From Symbiodinium microadriaticum (lineage: Eukaryota > Sar > Dinophyceae > Suessiales > Symbiodiniaceae): 64,000 nt of DNA. Of the stretch, positions 47,287-58,309 are shown one piece after another. The notes below the pieces were generated by a model. That model had not been told where the DNA came from. It did not search any database and saw only the letters and a list, made by a program, of their open reading frames with translations. Position numbers and translations under genes: made by a program. The DNA lies in NCBI GenBank assembly GCA_001939145.1, contig LSRX01000055.1, forward strand, positions 1,131,013-1,195,012, written 5' to 3'. Within the stretch, counting starts at the first letter, position 1, and the number at the start of each line of letters is the position of its first letter.

Positions 47287-47366
47287 GCGGTTTCCGAAGA
47301 TAGGGGACCCTAACATAGTACCCTATATAGTAGGATCCTTATTATTATAAGGACCCCAGAAGAAGG
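47287..47366. mobile_element. Family VIII element, copy 3, in an intron
   Basis: Lies between the exons at 47423-47555 and 47205-47271; sequence as in copies 1 and 2. Confidence 0.7.
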
Positions 47367-47422
47367 TGGCCCTAATCTTCGGAGAGTCCCACATCTTGTG
47401 GGTCGCTCCAAGACCCAGCTAC

Positions 47423-47555
47423 CGCAGCGGCTTTAGTAAAGCAGAATCGGGTTCGGGTGGAATTTTTTGTACAGCGCCAACTTCAGGAAGCCTAAGGAAT
47501 GATGTGGGTACCTCCGATATACCACAAAATATGGCCCTGTTCTCGCTATTGACGC
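47423..47555 (-). CDS. Exon, unknown protein, 44 codons
   Basis: Acceptor tatgatacag|GCGTCAA, frame VNSENRAIFCGISEVPTSFL, RLPEVGAVQKIPPEPDSALL then KPL, donor GCTGCG|GTAGCTG. Clean splice pair. The plus frame across it is open too. Confidence 0.55.
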
Positions 47556-47814
47556 CTGTATCATAAAACCATAGGAAGCCCTCTACGCCCCTCAGCACAC
47601 CCTATAAGAACGCTATGGCCACCACTTTCCAGATCAAAGCCTGAGGGGCCGAGCACCCGAGCCCGAAAGCGGTTAGCCTTTGCATTGCAGCAGGATTTCA
47701 TGAGCCCAAAACGGTCAAAGGCCGCCCTGAACCCTAACCCTTGAAAGCCCTAAACCCTGAACCAGGAGCCATAAACGCTAAGCCCTATAAAGCCTAAACC
47801 CTATGCCCTAAGCA

Positions 47815-47930
47815 GAAGTTCGCGCTGGGTGTATGGCGTCTTCGAGTGGTAGTCGCTTCTCTCGGCGAAGCCTCCGGCCGAGCTTGTTTTCTCCAACAAC
47901 CAGGACCGCCCCAAGTCGCCTTGAATTAAG
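47815..47930 (-). CDS. Exon, unknown protein, about 37 codons
   Basis: Acceptor cttaattcaag|GCGACTT, frame GDLGRSWLLEKTSSAGGFAE then RSDYHSKTPYTQRELL. Same strand and direction as the three exons that follow at 47.6-46.9 kb. Confidence 0.5.
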
Positions 47931-48651
47931 CCATTATGATCATTCTTAGTGGAGGTGCGAGGTATCATTCCCTAAAACCTAAACCCTAATGATGAGTAGC
48001 TGGGGCGGGGGGGTCTAGGAACCTCTAAATATCCTAAAAGTTAACCCTTCAGCCCCGAAACTTAAACCCTAGGCGACTTCATGTCCCTCAACCCCACCTG
48101 GATCCAAAAATTATGTAGAGTCGTAGCCTTTTATAGGTGTTGTGGCATTATTTTACCTATTTGCGAAGGCTTCTAAAAACCCTAAACCCTAAAACCTTAA
48201 ACCCTAAAATCCTAAAGTTTGGGTGAGACCGAACCTAGACCCCAAACCCTGAATCGCTACGGACGCTTTTCCTAAGGCCGGCTCGCGCAGTGCAGGACGG
48301 GAAAGCGCCAGTGAATCGATGCAGCGCAACCTCCGGGGAGTGCATTCAAAGGGTATGTGCGGAATTTAGAGTTATATGGGTATTCAGGGTTTAGGATTTT
48401 TTGAGCACGTGGTTTAGGATATGAATCTGTACATATATATATATATGTATATAGGCTTAGAGGGACTGCGAAATACTTGGATTCAATGCCCGAAAGACGT
48501 GATGTAGGCTTAGGGTTTACACCCCCCGGGTCGAAAGTTTTGAGCCTGAGGGCCTTCTTGTCCAGCCCTTACGTGTTCAGGGCAGGGCACTCGGTAGGGT
48601 ATCTGTACACTATCTGTACGCTAGGTGGGGCTGCCCTGCCTGCAACCTTGC

Positions 48652-48879
48652 TTAGCAACTACATACCAGGTCCTTCGATCCTGTGAGTATAGGGTGTAGG
48701 GGGGGGCTAAGAAACTGTATGCGAAGGCGCTGAAATGGAACCGGTTTGGATGGCATGTATAAAGGCACGCGGTCTATCAAGAAATTCACGGCACAATTTC
48801 GCAACAACTTGGTAACGCGACTTGTTAAGCCATCAAACCCAAACTCGAGAAGATAGCCTGAACAACCCAGCATGTTCAT
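48652..48879 (-). CDS. Candidate exon, strand uncertain
   Basis: MNMLGCSGYLLEFGFDGLTS, RVTKLLRNCAVNFLIDRVPL, YMPSKPVPFQRLRIQFLSPP. Repeat-free. A plus frame at 48477-48686 overlaps its end. Confidence 0.35.
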   Translation of the reverse strand: MNMLGCSGYLLEFGFDGLTSRVTKLLRNCAVNFLIDRVPLYMPSKPVPFQRLRIQFLSPPLHPILTGSKDLVCSC

Positions 48880-50651
48880 AACCGGTCAATCATTGCGTAG
48901 CATTTACAGAGACAGTTCGCCTGATACTTCTGCTCTGGGATGCAGGGCTTTGGTTCCATGCTTGCCCCTGCGATGATTCAACGGGTTGAAGGTCTTACAG
49001 GGTTAAGAGTAATAGGGTCCAAGTCTACGGCTTTAGGGTTTAGTGCATATAGGGTATAGGGTTTAGGGCTTAGGGTTTATTGCTGATGATCAGTTATAGA
49101 AGCCCCTAAACTCCTACACAATGAATCTGAATACACCTCAAAAGCTGGGTATTGGAGTGTCTGGAGATCTATTTGGTTGGAGCCTCCGTCTCATTCTCCA
49201 AAAAAAGCTCCACGAGAAAGGAGCCTGTCAGTTGAATCAGTCGCTTTAAAAATAGAGGTATCCCACCAAAGTTGCTATTGGTCGGTGTTTTTCAGGTCTT
49301 TATGAAGGTTGATGGAGGTGTAGGAAAATTGCCAATAAGATCCCCTGGCAGTCCCAACAGAGCTGAGACTGTTATGTACCGCAAGCCCGAGTCTACTCAG
49401 TAAGGCCGTTTGGGGTTTAGGGTTCAAGGCCCCTCTTACAAGCGCCCCAACCTTCACTCAAGGTTTCCAGAATGTTGGCAAGACGGGCGCTGCGCCTACG
49501 AAGTGTTCACGCTTCTGCATTCAGGGCTTTCAGGCGTTACCTGGACCCGAAGACACCTAGCTTTGCATGGTTCCTTAATATGATTTCCTTGTACAGCTCC
49601 TTAAACAGCTAGGTCATTTGGGGTTTAGTCTTCGGCTCATTGGCTGTCATTCGGAGCTATCTGGGTTTAAATCGGAACACCCTAACACCCTCCAACCCTA
49701 ACCCGAAAATCCTGAAGCCCAAACCCGAAACCCTAACACCCTGAAGCCCTAAACAGGGTTTAGGGTTCCCTCCGGCATCACATGGCCTTGCGATAGCCTT
49801 CGACACCGTGCCACCTGCCAGCTGCCCCCACACCCAGTTAGGGTTTAGGGTTAGTGGCCTAGATCCATTAGCACGACATTGGTGTACATAAATGAAAGTC
49901 CCTAAACCCTAAACCCTAAAGCCTAAACCACTCGAGGAACCCTAAGGAACACTGCATGAAATCATCTCGGCATCTTTATCGTCCCACAACCCTTTGCGCC
50001 AGGCCAAACCTCGCCCAAGCTCTCAAGAGCCCTTAAAATAGTCCCGTGTAAAGCCTGACATTCTCGTTCTCATACCCTCAACCCCTCCAAAACCCTACTA
50101 TTTTCGGTATCATGCCCTCCAAACCCTACTGTTTTCGGTATCCTACCCTCCAAACCCTATTCTACTTATGAAGTCTCCTATACATTATACCCCGTATAGT
50201 AACAGTACTGTAGTACTCTGTACAGAAGCCCTAGAAGGAACCAACCCTGAAGACACCTAAAAGCCCTGAACCCCGTACGCCCAAAAGTCTAAAGCCAAGA
50301 AGACGCTAGCGCGAAAATGCAAACCTTGAGCGCTGACCTGACACCTAGACCCCAAGCCCGAGACCTACAAACGCTAAACGACCTAAGTTAGCCGCAAATC
50401 TGTCAGCGCTAACCTTACAATCCGAAGCCCGGGCAAAACCATTCCCGTTCAGCCTCTATACAAGTATGGTATTTTATACCTCAAAGGACTATAGGTTTTC
50501 GGGGCCGGGGCTTAGGGTTTGGCGGTGTTGGGGTATTGGGGTTTAGGGTTTAGGATTCTTTCCTTTAAGACCCCTACATCATAGAACCCTTATTGACCCT
50601 TATCATATGTCGAAAGGGACCCGTATAAGAGGAACCCTGCTCCAATTCTTA

Positions 50652-50761
50652 CCCTAAGGGTCCAAGTACCTAATAGTCATATACTCTCCCAAATATTAAC
50701 CTGGACAACTACTCTCCGCAACCAAAGTACCTTATCATTGGGTCCTTTGGACCCTTAGGGT
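50652..50761. mobile_element. MITE-like element, family IV
   Basis: CCCTAAGGGTCCAAGTACCT+AATA and inverted TTATCATTGGGTCCTTTGGA+CCCTTAGGG. Confidence 0.75.
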
Positions 50762-50787
50762 TAAGCTCCGAGACACCCCGCGAGCCT

Positions 50788-50814
50788 CGCAGACATGCCT
50801 TGGCAGCTTCTACG
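50788..50814 (-). CDS. Possible very short exon
   Basis: CCGGAAAG then SLAVEAAKACLR, donor GCGAG|GCTCGC. Too short to be sure. Confidence 0.25.
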
Positions 50815-50862
50815 GCCAGGCTTTCCGGGATTTTGGGTTGAGACAAAACAAGGTTTAGGATC

Positions 50863-50957
50863 TACCCATAGGCCCCTTAGTTGTGCCTTTTTGGGTTCAT
50901 GTTTAGAATCCTATAAGGTAATCCCGAAAAGGAACTACTTAGGGGCCTAGGGGTACC
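50863..50957. mobile_element. MITE-like element, family I
   Basis: CTACCCATAGGCCCCTTAGT and complement ACTACTTAGGGGCCTAGGGG; core AGAATCCTATAAGGTAATCC. Confidence 0.85.
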
Positions 50958-51434
50958 TTAACCGCTTTAACTTAGCCGACAGGAACCTACTTTTTTAGGG
51001 TCCTTATTGATTCCATATTGATTGGGACTAGAATAAGGACCGACACAAAGGTAGGTTTGGTAGGTTGCGGTAGTGGCCTTAAGAATGAGACTAGGTTTAG
51101 GGCTATAAGCGGGACCCATAAAGCGGATCTATCACGGCTGAGGGCTTTCGGCTTGCACGCTATCTTCTATTCCTTCAGTGGCCCTCTCAGAGCTGGCCAG
51201 AATCCAGCAACGAATCGGTCATGTCTGCAGAATCGATTCCTTCGTTGAAGATCCGGGGGCTCAGAGCCAGTTCTCTTCAAAATTCCTGCTCCAATCGGGG
51301 GGTCTATTAACGCAAACGGCCCGGTAAGGACACCTGATTAATGTAAGCCAAGCACCGTCTGTGGAACAGTAGTCTTCTGCTGCGACCATCAACAACCCTT
51401 TGGACAACCTATATGTGTATTGTCCAAGAGCCCT

Positions 51435-51964
51435 GAAAACCTCCTTACATCCTGAACCCTACACCCTGAAACCTTTCAGCCTAACTTGGCCTAAACCTCA
51501 TCTTGAACGGCCGTCGCTGGAAACTTGGCGAACGTTTCCTAAAAAAGTCAAGGCCACACCTAGCACCGAAAAGCAACCCTAAACCCTAAATCCCCGTCTC
51601 TTGGATGATTAGGATGCTGGAATTCCAGACGGCCATGAAAGGATTTGAAGCCCAAGCAGCCCCAAGGACCACAAGCCCCAAACTTTGAACGAAAGCCGCT
51701 GTACATGTTTATATACAGGTGTGTTATATCATACACACACACACATATATATACATATACATATACATATATACATATATACATATATACATATATACAT
51801 ATATATATATGTGTGTGCGTGTGTTTTTACTTGTATTCATAAAGTCAGAACCTGACAAGCCTGAATTCCTGAAGCTCGCAGCCCCAGAGGCTCAGAGAAC
51901 CAAGAGCGGAGGCCATGCCGCGTCAATCCATCGCCAGCTATCACCAAAGAGTTCTCCGTCATGA
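51435..51964 (+). CDS. Candidate plus-strand exon cluster
   Basis: Three plus islands: 51460-51582 (SLTWPKPHLERPSLETWRTF), 51605-51688 (MIRMLEFQTAMKGFEAQAAP then RTTSPKL) and 51838-51964 (SEPDKPEFLKLAAPEAQRTK then SGGHAASIHRQLSPKSSPS). A TA/CA microsatellite separates the second and third. No splice pairs could be fixed and no family is recognised. Confidence 0.35.
51733..51822. repeat. Microsatellite (CA)n/(TATACA)n
   Basis: CACACACACA, then TATACATA units, then TGTGTGCG. Confidence 0.95.
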
Positions 51965-52209
51965 AGATCTTCCCTAAACCCTAAACGCTATAAATCCTAA
52001 GCCATAAACCCTATAAACCCTAAAACGCTAAACCCTAAGCCATAAACCCTAACTAAACGCTAAACTGCTAAACCCGAGGGCTCTTGGGGTTTCAGGATTT
52101 CGGTAGAGGTTCAGGGTCTAGGACAAAGGCTTGGGAAGGGGCTGGGGGCTGTTAGGAGCTAGTTTGTGTGCATGCTTTAAGAAGATAGGCTTTAGGGTTC
52201 AGCACAGCT

Positions 52210-52461
52210 TTGGGAGGGCGCAGGCTGTGTGAGCCCATCGGCTTTGGAATTCCAGGGCTTCAACTTGAAAGTAGGGGTCTGACAATACAACGTAAACTAA
52301 GGTTCAAAAACATCAACCTGACGCCAATGTCGACGACTTCAAGTTTAGGGCATGTGGTCTGCTACATGCCCCCATGGATTCTGATTGAAGTGCTCGAATC
52401 ATACGAAGGTTCACCTCATTGGGGTGTACCTTTCAAGAGGCCCTGTGACGGTCTGAACTAA
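52210..52461 (+). CDS. Candidate plus-strand exon (about 60 codons)
   Basis: LRFKNINLTPMSTTSSLGHV, VCYMPPWILIEVLESYEGSP, HWGVPFKRPCDGLN, stop. Balanced composition; no family recognised. Confidence 0.4.
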   Translation: MGGRRLCEPIGFGIPGLQLESRGLTIQRKLRFKNINLTPMSTTSSLGHVVCYMPPWILIEVLESYEGSPHWGVPFKRPCDGLN

Positions 52462-53337
52462 GGTCCCGCATTTTCTGCAAGTGCCATTGTACACATGGAC
52501 CAACACGCATCAAGCAGCAAGCCCTTTGGGCCCAAAATGTAAACTGTCTATAAGTACTGAACCCTGAACCCTAACGGTTACGAACTCAAGGAAAAGCTCG
52601 AAAGCTTCAGGGCTCGCCTAGACTGACACTTGACACTGACGCTGACACACACACACACACACACCCTGAAAACAACAAACAAAAAGACATCGATTTTGTT
52701 GAATTAAAACCCAGGGGAACATAGTACGGCCGCAATTCCCTGGACAGAGCTCGAAGTCCAACCCTGCAAGCTAAACCAGCAGCTCGAGCCAAAACGGCGC
52801 GTAGCCACGCGAGATTTGAGCACCCGACGGTCTACTCGAAGGTTCGTGGGTGCTGGCGTTTAGGTTTTTATTTGGTTTAGGGTTTAGGGTTCTAGGGTTT
52901 GCGGCTGCGAAGCGTAAGAACAGGAATTAGAGATCCCGTCGCGTGGCGTCCCATGCACCCCTATAAACGCCGAAATCTATGGACTAATAAAAAAAATCTA
53001 AACCCCGGGCCGGCCGGAGTTGGAATGGGGGTTACAGCTACAACTTACTGGTGCTACAGAACCCTTCACACGAAGCACGTCCCAAAGCCTTGCGCACCTT
53101 GAATACCAAACCTTCAACCATGTACAGGCTTAGGGATCAGGAGCCCGAACCCCAAAACCCGAAACCCTAAACGCTAAAACCTAGACACGCGGCTTCCAAT
53201 AAAGACACCCCGACAACTGACCTCGCCCCACCCTGAGCCTTTAGATTCTCCAAAAATAGGTACTGGTTTAAAGCTTCAGGGTTTAAGGCTTTGTAGCCTT
53301 CAGACCCTCTCATGCGGTGACACTTACGGAAAGCCAT

Positions 53338-53377
53338 GTCAATTTCTGCAGAGTTCGATCCTCTTGAGCCATTACAC
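53338..53377 (-). CDS. Short exon with GTAAGT donor
   Basis: Acceptor gtagctacag, 40 nt, donor CTTTCC|GTAAGTGTC. Contains ATG opening MAQEDRTLQKLTWLS. Either a first exon or internal. Confidence 0.45.
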
Positions 53378-53401
53378 CTGTAGCTACCTGGCTCCGCAAG
53401 A

Positions 53402-53512
53402 CCCAAAGGGTCCAAAGTACCTGTAAAAGTAGAATGTAGGGTTTCTGTACAGGAGTTACTATTATGATTTGGGGAAGTATGCCCCATAACGGCACCTAGG
53501 ACCCTTCGGGAG
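53402..53512. mobile_element. MITE-like element, family IV
   Basis: CCAAAGGGTCCAAAGTACCT and inverted GGCACCTAGGACCCTTCGGG. The copy after the N (from 54081) lacks the left end, as expected for an overlap that starts inside the element. Confidence 0.7.
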
Positions 53513-53867
53513 AGGGGTTATTGGCACGATAAGACCAATACGGGTCCTTATAACCAGCGCCCTCTGAACCATTAAAGCCTAAACTCTAAACCCTAAACCC
53601 TAAACCCCAAACCCTAAACCCTAAACCCCAAACCCTAAACCCTAAGAGCCCGAGGAAAACGCATTAAACCCGTAAGACCAACCCCTCGAGCTGAGCTGTG
53701 CCGGGTCCTGCTGATCTGGATCTGGCATTACCTTCGCAAGCCCCGATAGTCTTGTTGCACAAGGGTTACTCAGGCTCTAGGCTTTATAGGGTTTAGAGTT
53801 AACGCTTGAGGGTTGAGGGTTTAGGGTTTAGGCTTTAGGGTTTAGGCTTTAGGTTTTCCCTGTCCAG

Positions 53868-53944
53868 CAGCATTTCTTTGGTCCTTTAGCACTTTTCTGG
53901 GCCAGGCCAAGGGCTACGATGCAACCCCCAGGATGCTGAAAAAG
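53868..53944 (+). CDS. Exon with strong splice sites (copy before the N)
   Basis: Acceptor aggttttccctgtccag, frame AFLWSFSTFLGQAKGYDATP then RMLKK, donor AAAAAG|GTAATTCG. Both sites fit consensus and favour the plus strand. No family recognised. Confidence 0.55.
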
Positions 53945-54519
53945 GTAATTCGCCACTAACTCCAGACTTCGAAGATGCTTACCCAGACCCCCGGGAGGAT
54001 CCAAAAAGTAGATCCCTTAAGGGGGTTCCTATTAAGGGTCTAGAGTTTCTTTTTTTTTTTAGGGTCTAGAGTTTCAGGGNGTAGAATGTAGGGTTTCTGT
54101 ACAGGAGTTACTATTATGATTTGGGGAAGTATGCCCCATAACGGCACCTAGGACCCTTCGGGAGAGGGGTTATTGGCACGATAAGACCAATACGGGTCCT
54201 TATAACCAGCGCCCTCTGAACCATTAAAGCCTAAACTCTAAACCCTAAACCCTAAACCCCAAACCCTAAACCCTAAACCCCAAACCCTAAACCCTAAGAG
54301 CCCGAGGAAAACGCATTAAACCCGTAAGACCAACCCCTCGAGCTGAGCTGTGCCGGGTCCTGCTGATCTGGATCTGGCATTACCTTCGCAAGCCCCGATA
54401 GTCTTGTTGCACAAGGGTTACTCAGGCTCTAGGCTTTATAGGGTTTAGAGTTAACGCTTGAGGGTTGAGGGTTTAGGGTTTAGGCTTTAGGGTTTAGGCT
54501 TTAGGTTTTCCCTGTCCAG

Positions 54520-54596
54520 CAGCATTTCTTTGGTCCTTTAGCACTTTTCTGGGCCAGGCCAAGGGCTACGATGCAACCCCCAGGATGCTGAAAAAG
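54520..54596 (+). CDS. Same exon, second copy after the N
   Basis: Identical to 53868-53944, offset 652. If the duplication is an assembly artefact, only one of the two exists. Confidence 0.4.
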
Positions 54597-54889
54597 GTAA
54601 TTCGCCACTAACTCCAGACTTCGAAGATGCTTACCCAGACCCCCGGGAGGATCCAAAAAGTAGATCCCTTAAGGGGGTTCCTATTAAGGGTCTAGAGTTT
54701 CTTTTTTTTTTTAGGGTCTAGAGTTTCAGGGTTTAGGGTTTGGGGTTTCAGGCGGAGCAGGTATCCTAAGCCGGAAACAAGTGAAGTCACGTGCTTATGG
54801 GGCTAAGCGTTTTTGGGCTTATAGGGCTGTGGCTTCTGGGGTTAGGCGTGGGGTTAAGTACTTATGGGCCTATGGGGTTTAGAATTCAC

Positions 54890-55290
54890 GATGAGGGATG
54901 AAGGGCTCCTGGGTTTTGGGCAAGGTGACACTTGAACCAAATCCCTCGAGTGCAGGTTGCAAACGCGCCCTGAACAAAAAGCGCTGGATTTCCCATGGCT
55001 ACGAGTGCCAAGTCGCAAAGGCGCTGAGGCATTGAACCAGAATTCGTTGCAACTCGATGCGACAGCTGGACACTGGCAATGCTGAACCAAACGTGGTATC
55101 GGTTTCTTGGCTTGTTCCAGAACCAGCTCCAACGCGAGGTGCAGAATCCGCACCTCGGGCATGGCCCCCAAAAACTTGGAAGCGTCACGTGAGGGCAAGG
55201 CGGAGGCCCTGGCGCTGCACTGGCTGACCAAATAAGTTCCTTGGCCTCTGGAAGCAGACCGACACAGTCTTCGGCCCCAAGCTGGGTACG
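54890..55290. other. GC-rich coding-like block, frame unresolved
   Basis: Minus ORF of 147 codons (VRILHLALELVLEQAKKPIP), second minus frame (VWFSIASVQLSHRVATNSGS) and a plus frame (WTLAMLNQTWYRFLGLFQNQ) are all open. Probably one or two exons. Confidence 0.4.
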
Positions 55291-55660
55291 TTTCCAAAGA
55301 CTTCGACTGAAAGGCGGTGGCTGTTCACCTGTAGAGTCATGCTTTCAGACTTTGGTCGTTCAGGGGTTCGGGGGTTGAGGGCTTGTGGTTGGTATTTCCG
55401 GATTTTGAGGGAGTCTCCTCACCAAACTGGTCTGCAGGATTAGACGTAATTGATGCCATTGCCTAACCAATGCTATTATTGTTTGACTTGAAGCCCAAGT
55501 CCTGAACCCTGCTTGCCTTCTGGAGAAACTCGCCGGCCGTCCGCACACGGCTCACTGCCTGGATGTTTGAAGATGGGACTAAGCGGTTTATCCTTTTATT
55601 TCCCGTTGCGGGGTTCTAGTCTTCGAAAGTTCCGGGTTAAAGTAAAAAGACACCATATAG

Positions 55661-56357
55661 TCTCCATTGTAGTTCCTCTTTTTGGCTTAACCAGCTACAT
55701 ATTTAGGATCCTATAAGGTGGCCCCAACAAGGACCCCGAAAGAACTCTTGTAGAATAGTAGGTACTTCAGGGCCTGGAAGCTAGTGGGCTCTTAAGAGGG
55801 GACTTTAAGGGTTCCTTTGGAAGGGCTCTATAAGGGTACTATAAGGGCGCAAAGGTTTAGGGTTTTTTGTTGGTTTAGCTGCTAGCTTTTCGGATGAGCG
55901 ATGTAGTAGTGTTAGGATCCTATAATACCAAAAGGAAATGTAACCCAACAAAGTACGGCATTTGAGGGTCCAGGTACTGTAAAGATAAGGAAGGCGCTCA
56001 TCAATCTGTCTGTCTATCCATCTACCGATCTATCGGCCCATATATATATATATATATATAACTATCTGTCTATCTAACTGTTTTTCTAATCATCTATATT
56101 TACTTATCTATCTAATTATCTATCTAATCATCTAATGATCTATCGTGAACATATACATATATACACACAAAAGCGCATGTATACTCGGTCGTGTAGATTT
56201 ACACTATGTATCTGTGAATGTGTACAACACATGCATGCAGACAGCCATACAGAGACAACTGAAGATATTTGCTCTGAGATTGGGAGATTATTTGCACACG
56301 GCTGAAATGCAATAAGACGTTTCTGGCCTGCTATAAGTAAACATGCTCATGTAATGT
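55661..56357. other. Non-coding stretch with element fragments and microsatellite
   Basis: Contains one-ended family I relatives (CTCCATTGTAGTTCC at 55670, TTAGGATCCTATAATACC at 55913) and an AT-rich TCTA/TATA microsatellite (56000-56160). No exon seen. Confidence 0.6.
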
Positions 56358-56700
56358 CAACTCTTGATTAATAAACCCCCTCTGATTAATGGCAACCCGC
56401 GCGGGCCTCGGACCTGGCTCAAAATATTTTCTAAAGGCGCTGGCCTCTTCCAGCAGAGCCCCCCCCCTTGAAAACAAAAAAACCTTGCCAAAACCCCCCC
56501 CCGATTAATGGCAACCTTCTGCCCCAAGCATGGTTCCAGTACTAAAGCTGTACTACCAGAGAGCGAAAATCCAGCCGGCCGCCGGAGACGGGACGTTCCA
56601 GCAATACTAAAACCCTCAAATTTTATTTGGGGGGGGGACGTTTTAGGCCACCAGCTGACCTACCTTGCGGGGGGAGGGGGGGTTTATTAATCAAGAGTTG
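56358..56700. mobile_element. About 343-bp terminal inverted repeat element
   Basis: CAACTCTTGATTAATAAACC+CCC at 56358-56380 and complement GGGGTTTATTAATCAAGAGT+TG at the right end. An internal direct repeat TGATTAATGGCAACC lies near 56384 and 56504. Longer than the other palindromic elements; contains a short plus frame (60 codons) of no recognised family. Confidence 0.75.
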
Positions 56701-56830
56701 CCATTAGCATGCATGCATGCATGCTTACACACACACACATGTCTGTGCATATATATATATATATGTATGCATACATACAGGCATACATACATACATACAC
56801 GCATATATACGCACACATATACACATGAGG
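56700..56830. repeat. Microsatellites GCAT, CA, TA, CATA
   Basis: Compound short tandem repeats next to the 343-bp element. Confidence 0.9.
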
Positions 56831-57380
56831 CCCTCAGCCGCTAGGGCCTCGCAACCCAACAGTTAATTACCAACCACTGACCAAGCACTCCGCAACTCCC
56901 AAGCTTAATGCCTCAGATGCGAACCTACTGTCAAAACGAACGTAAGATGCGAGTGGCTTTCTGCACCGTACTGGACACCCCAAGATCACCAACTGCACAC
57001 TCCCAGGCATCACAACTCGTAAAGATTTCAACCCCAAGGCCTAAAGACCTTTGACCCCCCAAACCCCTATAAAGCCCCTAAGCCCAAGCCCCACCAAGAC
57101 AAAACCGAAACTTAGAAATTTGGCCCCAGACCCTGAACTCAAAACCCTAAACTCTAAACCCCAAAACTCAAAACCCGAAAGTTTAAACCCCGCACCCTAA
57201 ACAATAGACTCTGAACCCCAAATTGCCATCCCCAGGGATGGGCTCCGGACCCGGAGAATTGACCTCCAACCTGGGGTTCACTCGGCTGGTGGGGGTCCGG
57301 GGGACTTCGTAAGTATAGGGTTCCTTAACGGGCTCTTGAAGGGGACCCCTTAAAGGGATCTATAATCGGGGTCTATAAAA

Positions 57381-57507
57381 GAGGGCCGGGGGACTTGGTA
57401 AGTGCAGTGGTTTTATAGACTTTTATGCAACATTATCCCAATTAGGATCCCCTTGAGGGTACTTATAAGTCAGCTAATACCTACGTACTAGGTCCCCCGA
57501 CCCTCAG
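57381..57507. mobile_element. MITE-like element, family V, copy 2
   Basis: GAGGGCCGGGGGACTTGGTA+AGTG and inverted TACGTACTAGGTCCCCCGAC+CCTC. A half copy (GGGGGACTTCGTAAGTATAG) precedes it at 57299. Confidence 0.8.
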
Positions 57508-57553
57508 GGTAAGGGAATAGGGGGTCGGGTGTAAGATCTCGGGCTTATAGGGT

Positions 57554-57649
57554 CTACCCATAGGCCCCTAAGTAGTTCCTTTTTGCGGTTCATATGTAGA
57601 ATCCTATAAGGTAATCCCAAAAAGGAACTACTTAGGGGCCTATGGGTAT
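57554..57649. mobile_element. MITE-like element, family I (best copy)
   Basis: TACCCATAGGCCCCTAAGTA+GTTCCTTTTT with a perfect 30-bp complement at the other end; core AGAATCCTATAAGGTAATCC. Confidence 0.95.
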
Positions 57650-57851
57650 GGTTTGAGGTCGAAGGTCACTGCGGTTTGGGGTTGGGGCTATAAGGTTTTG
57701 CGGCTTTGGGATGCAGTGTTCCCTCTTCTGGGCTGCAGGGTTTCTGCTTAGGGTTCAGAGGTGTAGGGTTTAGGGCTTAGGGTTCAGAGCACAGGGTCCA
57801 TAAACCTTCACGATGCTGAACCCTCGATCTGCTAGCCGAAACCCTAAATCC

Positions 57852-58235
57852 TCAAAGCAAAGCCCCGAACCCGTCACTGGCGATAGCAAAAGTACAAGCG
57901 ATGAGCCTCTGAGCCGCTAAGCCCCTCAAAGCAGAGTCTTGGGTCCTGCTTTCGGGTTCAGGATTTTCACTATCGCAAGTGTAAGAGAAGCCGTCATTAT
58001 TGCGACTGCCGGTCTGCTTCTTGTACGTAGGAGTAGCCAGGAAATGCCCATCGCCCCTAAATCCCACCCATGGGCCATCCATTAAAACCGTAAACACGAA
58101 ACCCTTCAAAACCCCATAAACCCGAAACCCTCCACCCTGAATCCAAAGGACGCAACCCAAGATCAGGAAGAGGCTTCGTGTCATCTCTTCCTTGGACTTG
58201 CTCATCTTCTCTGCCTCTCGCCGTTCCATCTCGTC
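57852..58235 (-). CDS. Candidate C-terminal exons of a minus-strand gene
   Basis: Acceptor cctccacctgcag|GACGAG opens DEMERREAEKMSKSKEEMTR then SLFLIL (charged helix). After a degenerate TTTAGGG segment, acceptor gggatttag (58057) opens GDGHFLATPTYKKQTGSRNN, DGFSYTCDSENPEPESRTQD, SALRGLAAQRLIACTFAIAS and a stop at 57852. The frame also runs through the segment between them, so it may be read through or spliced. Probably downstream exons of the TPR gene region. Confidence 0.5.
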   Translation of the reverse strand, partial: DEMERREAEKMSKSKEEMTRSLFLILGCVLWIQGGGFRVYGVLKGFVFTVLMDGPWVGFRGDGHFLATPTYKKQTGSRNNDGFSYTCDSENPEPESRTQDSALRGLAAQRLIACTFAIASDGFGALL

Positions 58236-58309
58236 CTGCAGGTGGAGGAAGCTTGGGGATTTGAGGGTTTACAGAAGCTTGGGGATTCCCGGTTTTGGAG
58301 TTTGGGCTT

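Larger units (their letters stand above)
53429..54731. repeat. 651-bp direct duplication around a single N
   Basis: 53429-54079 and 54081-54731 agree base for base wherever I compared them, separated by one N at 54080. Most likely two contig ends that overlap and were joined without merging. Confidence 0.9.
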
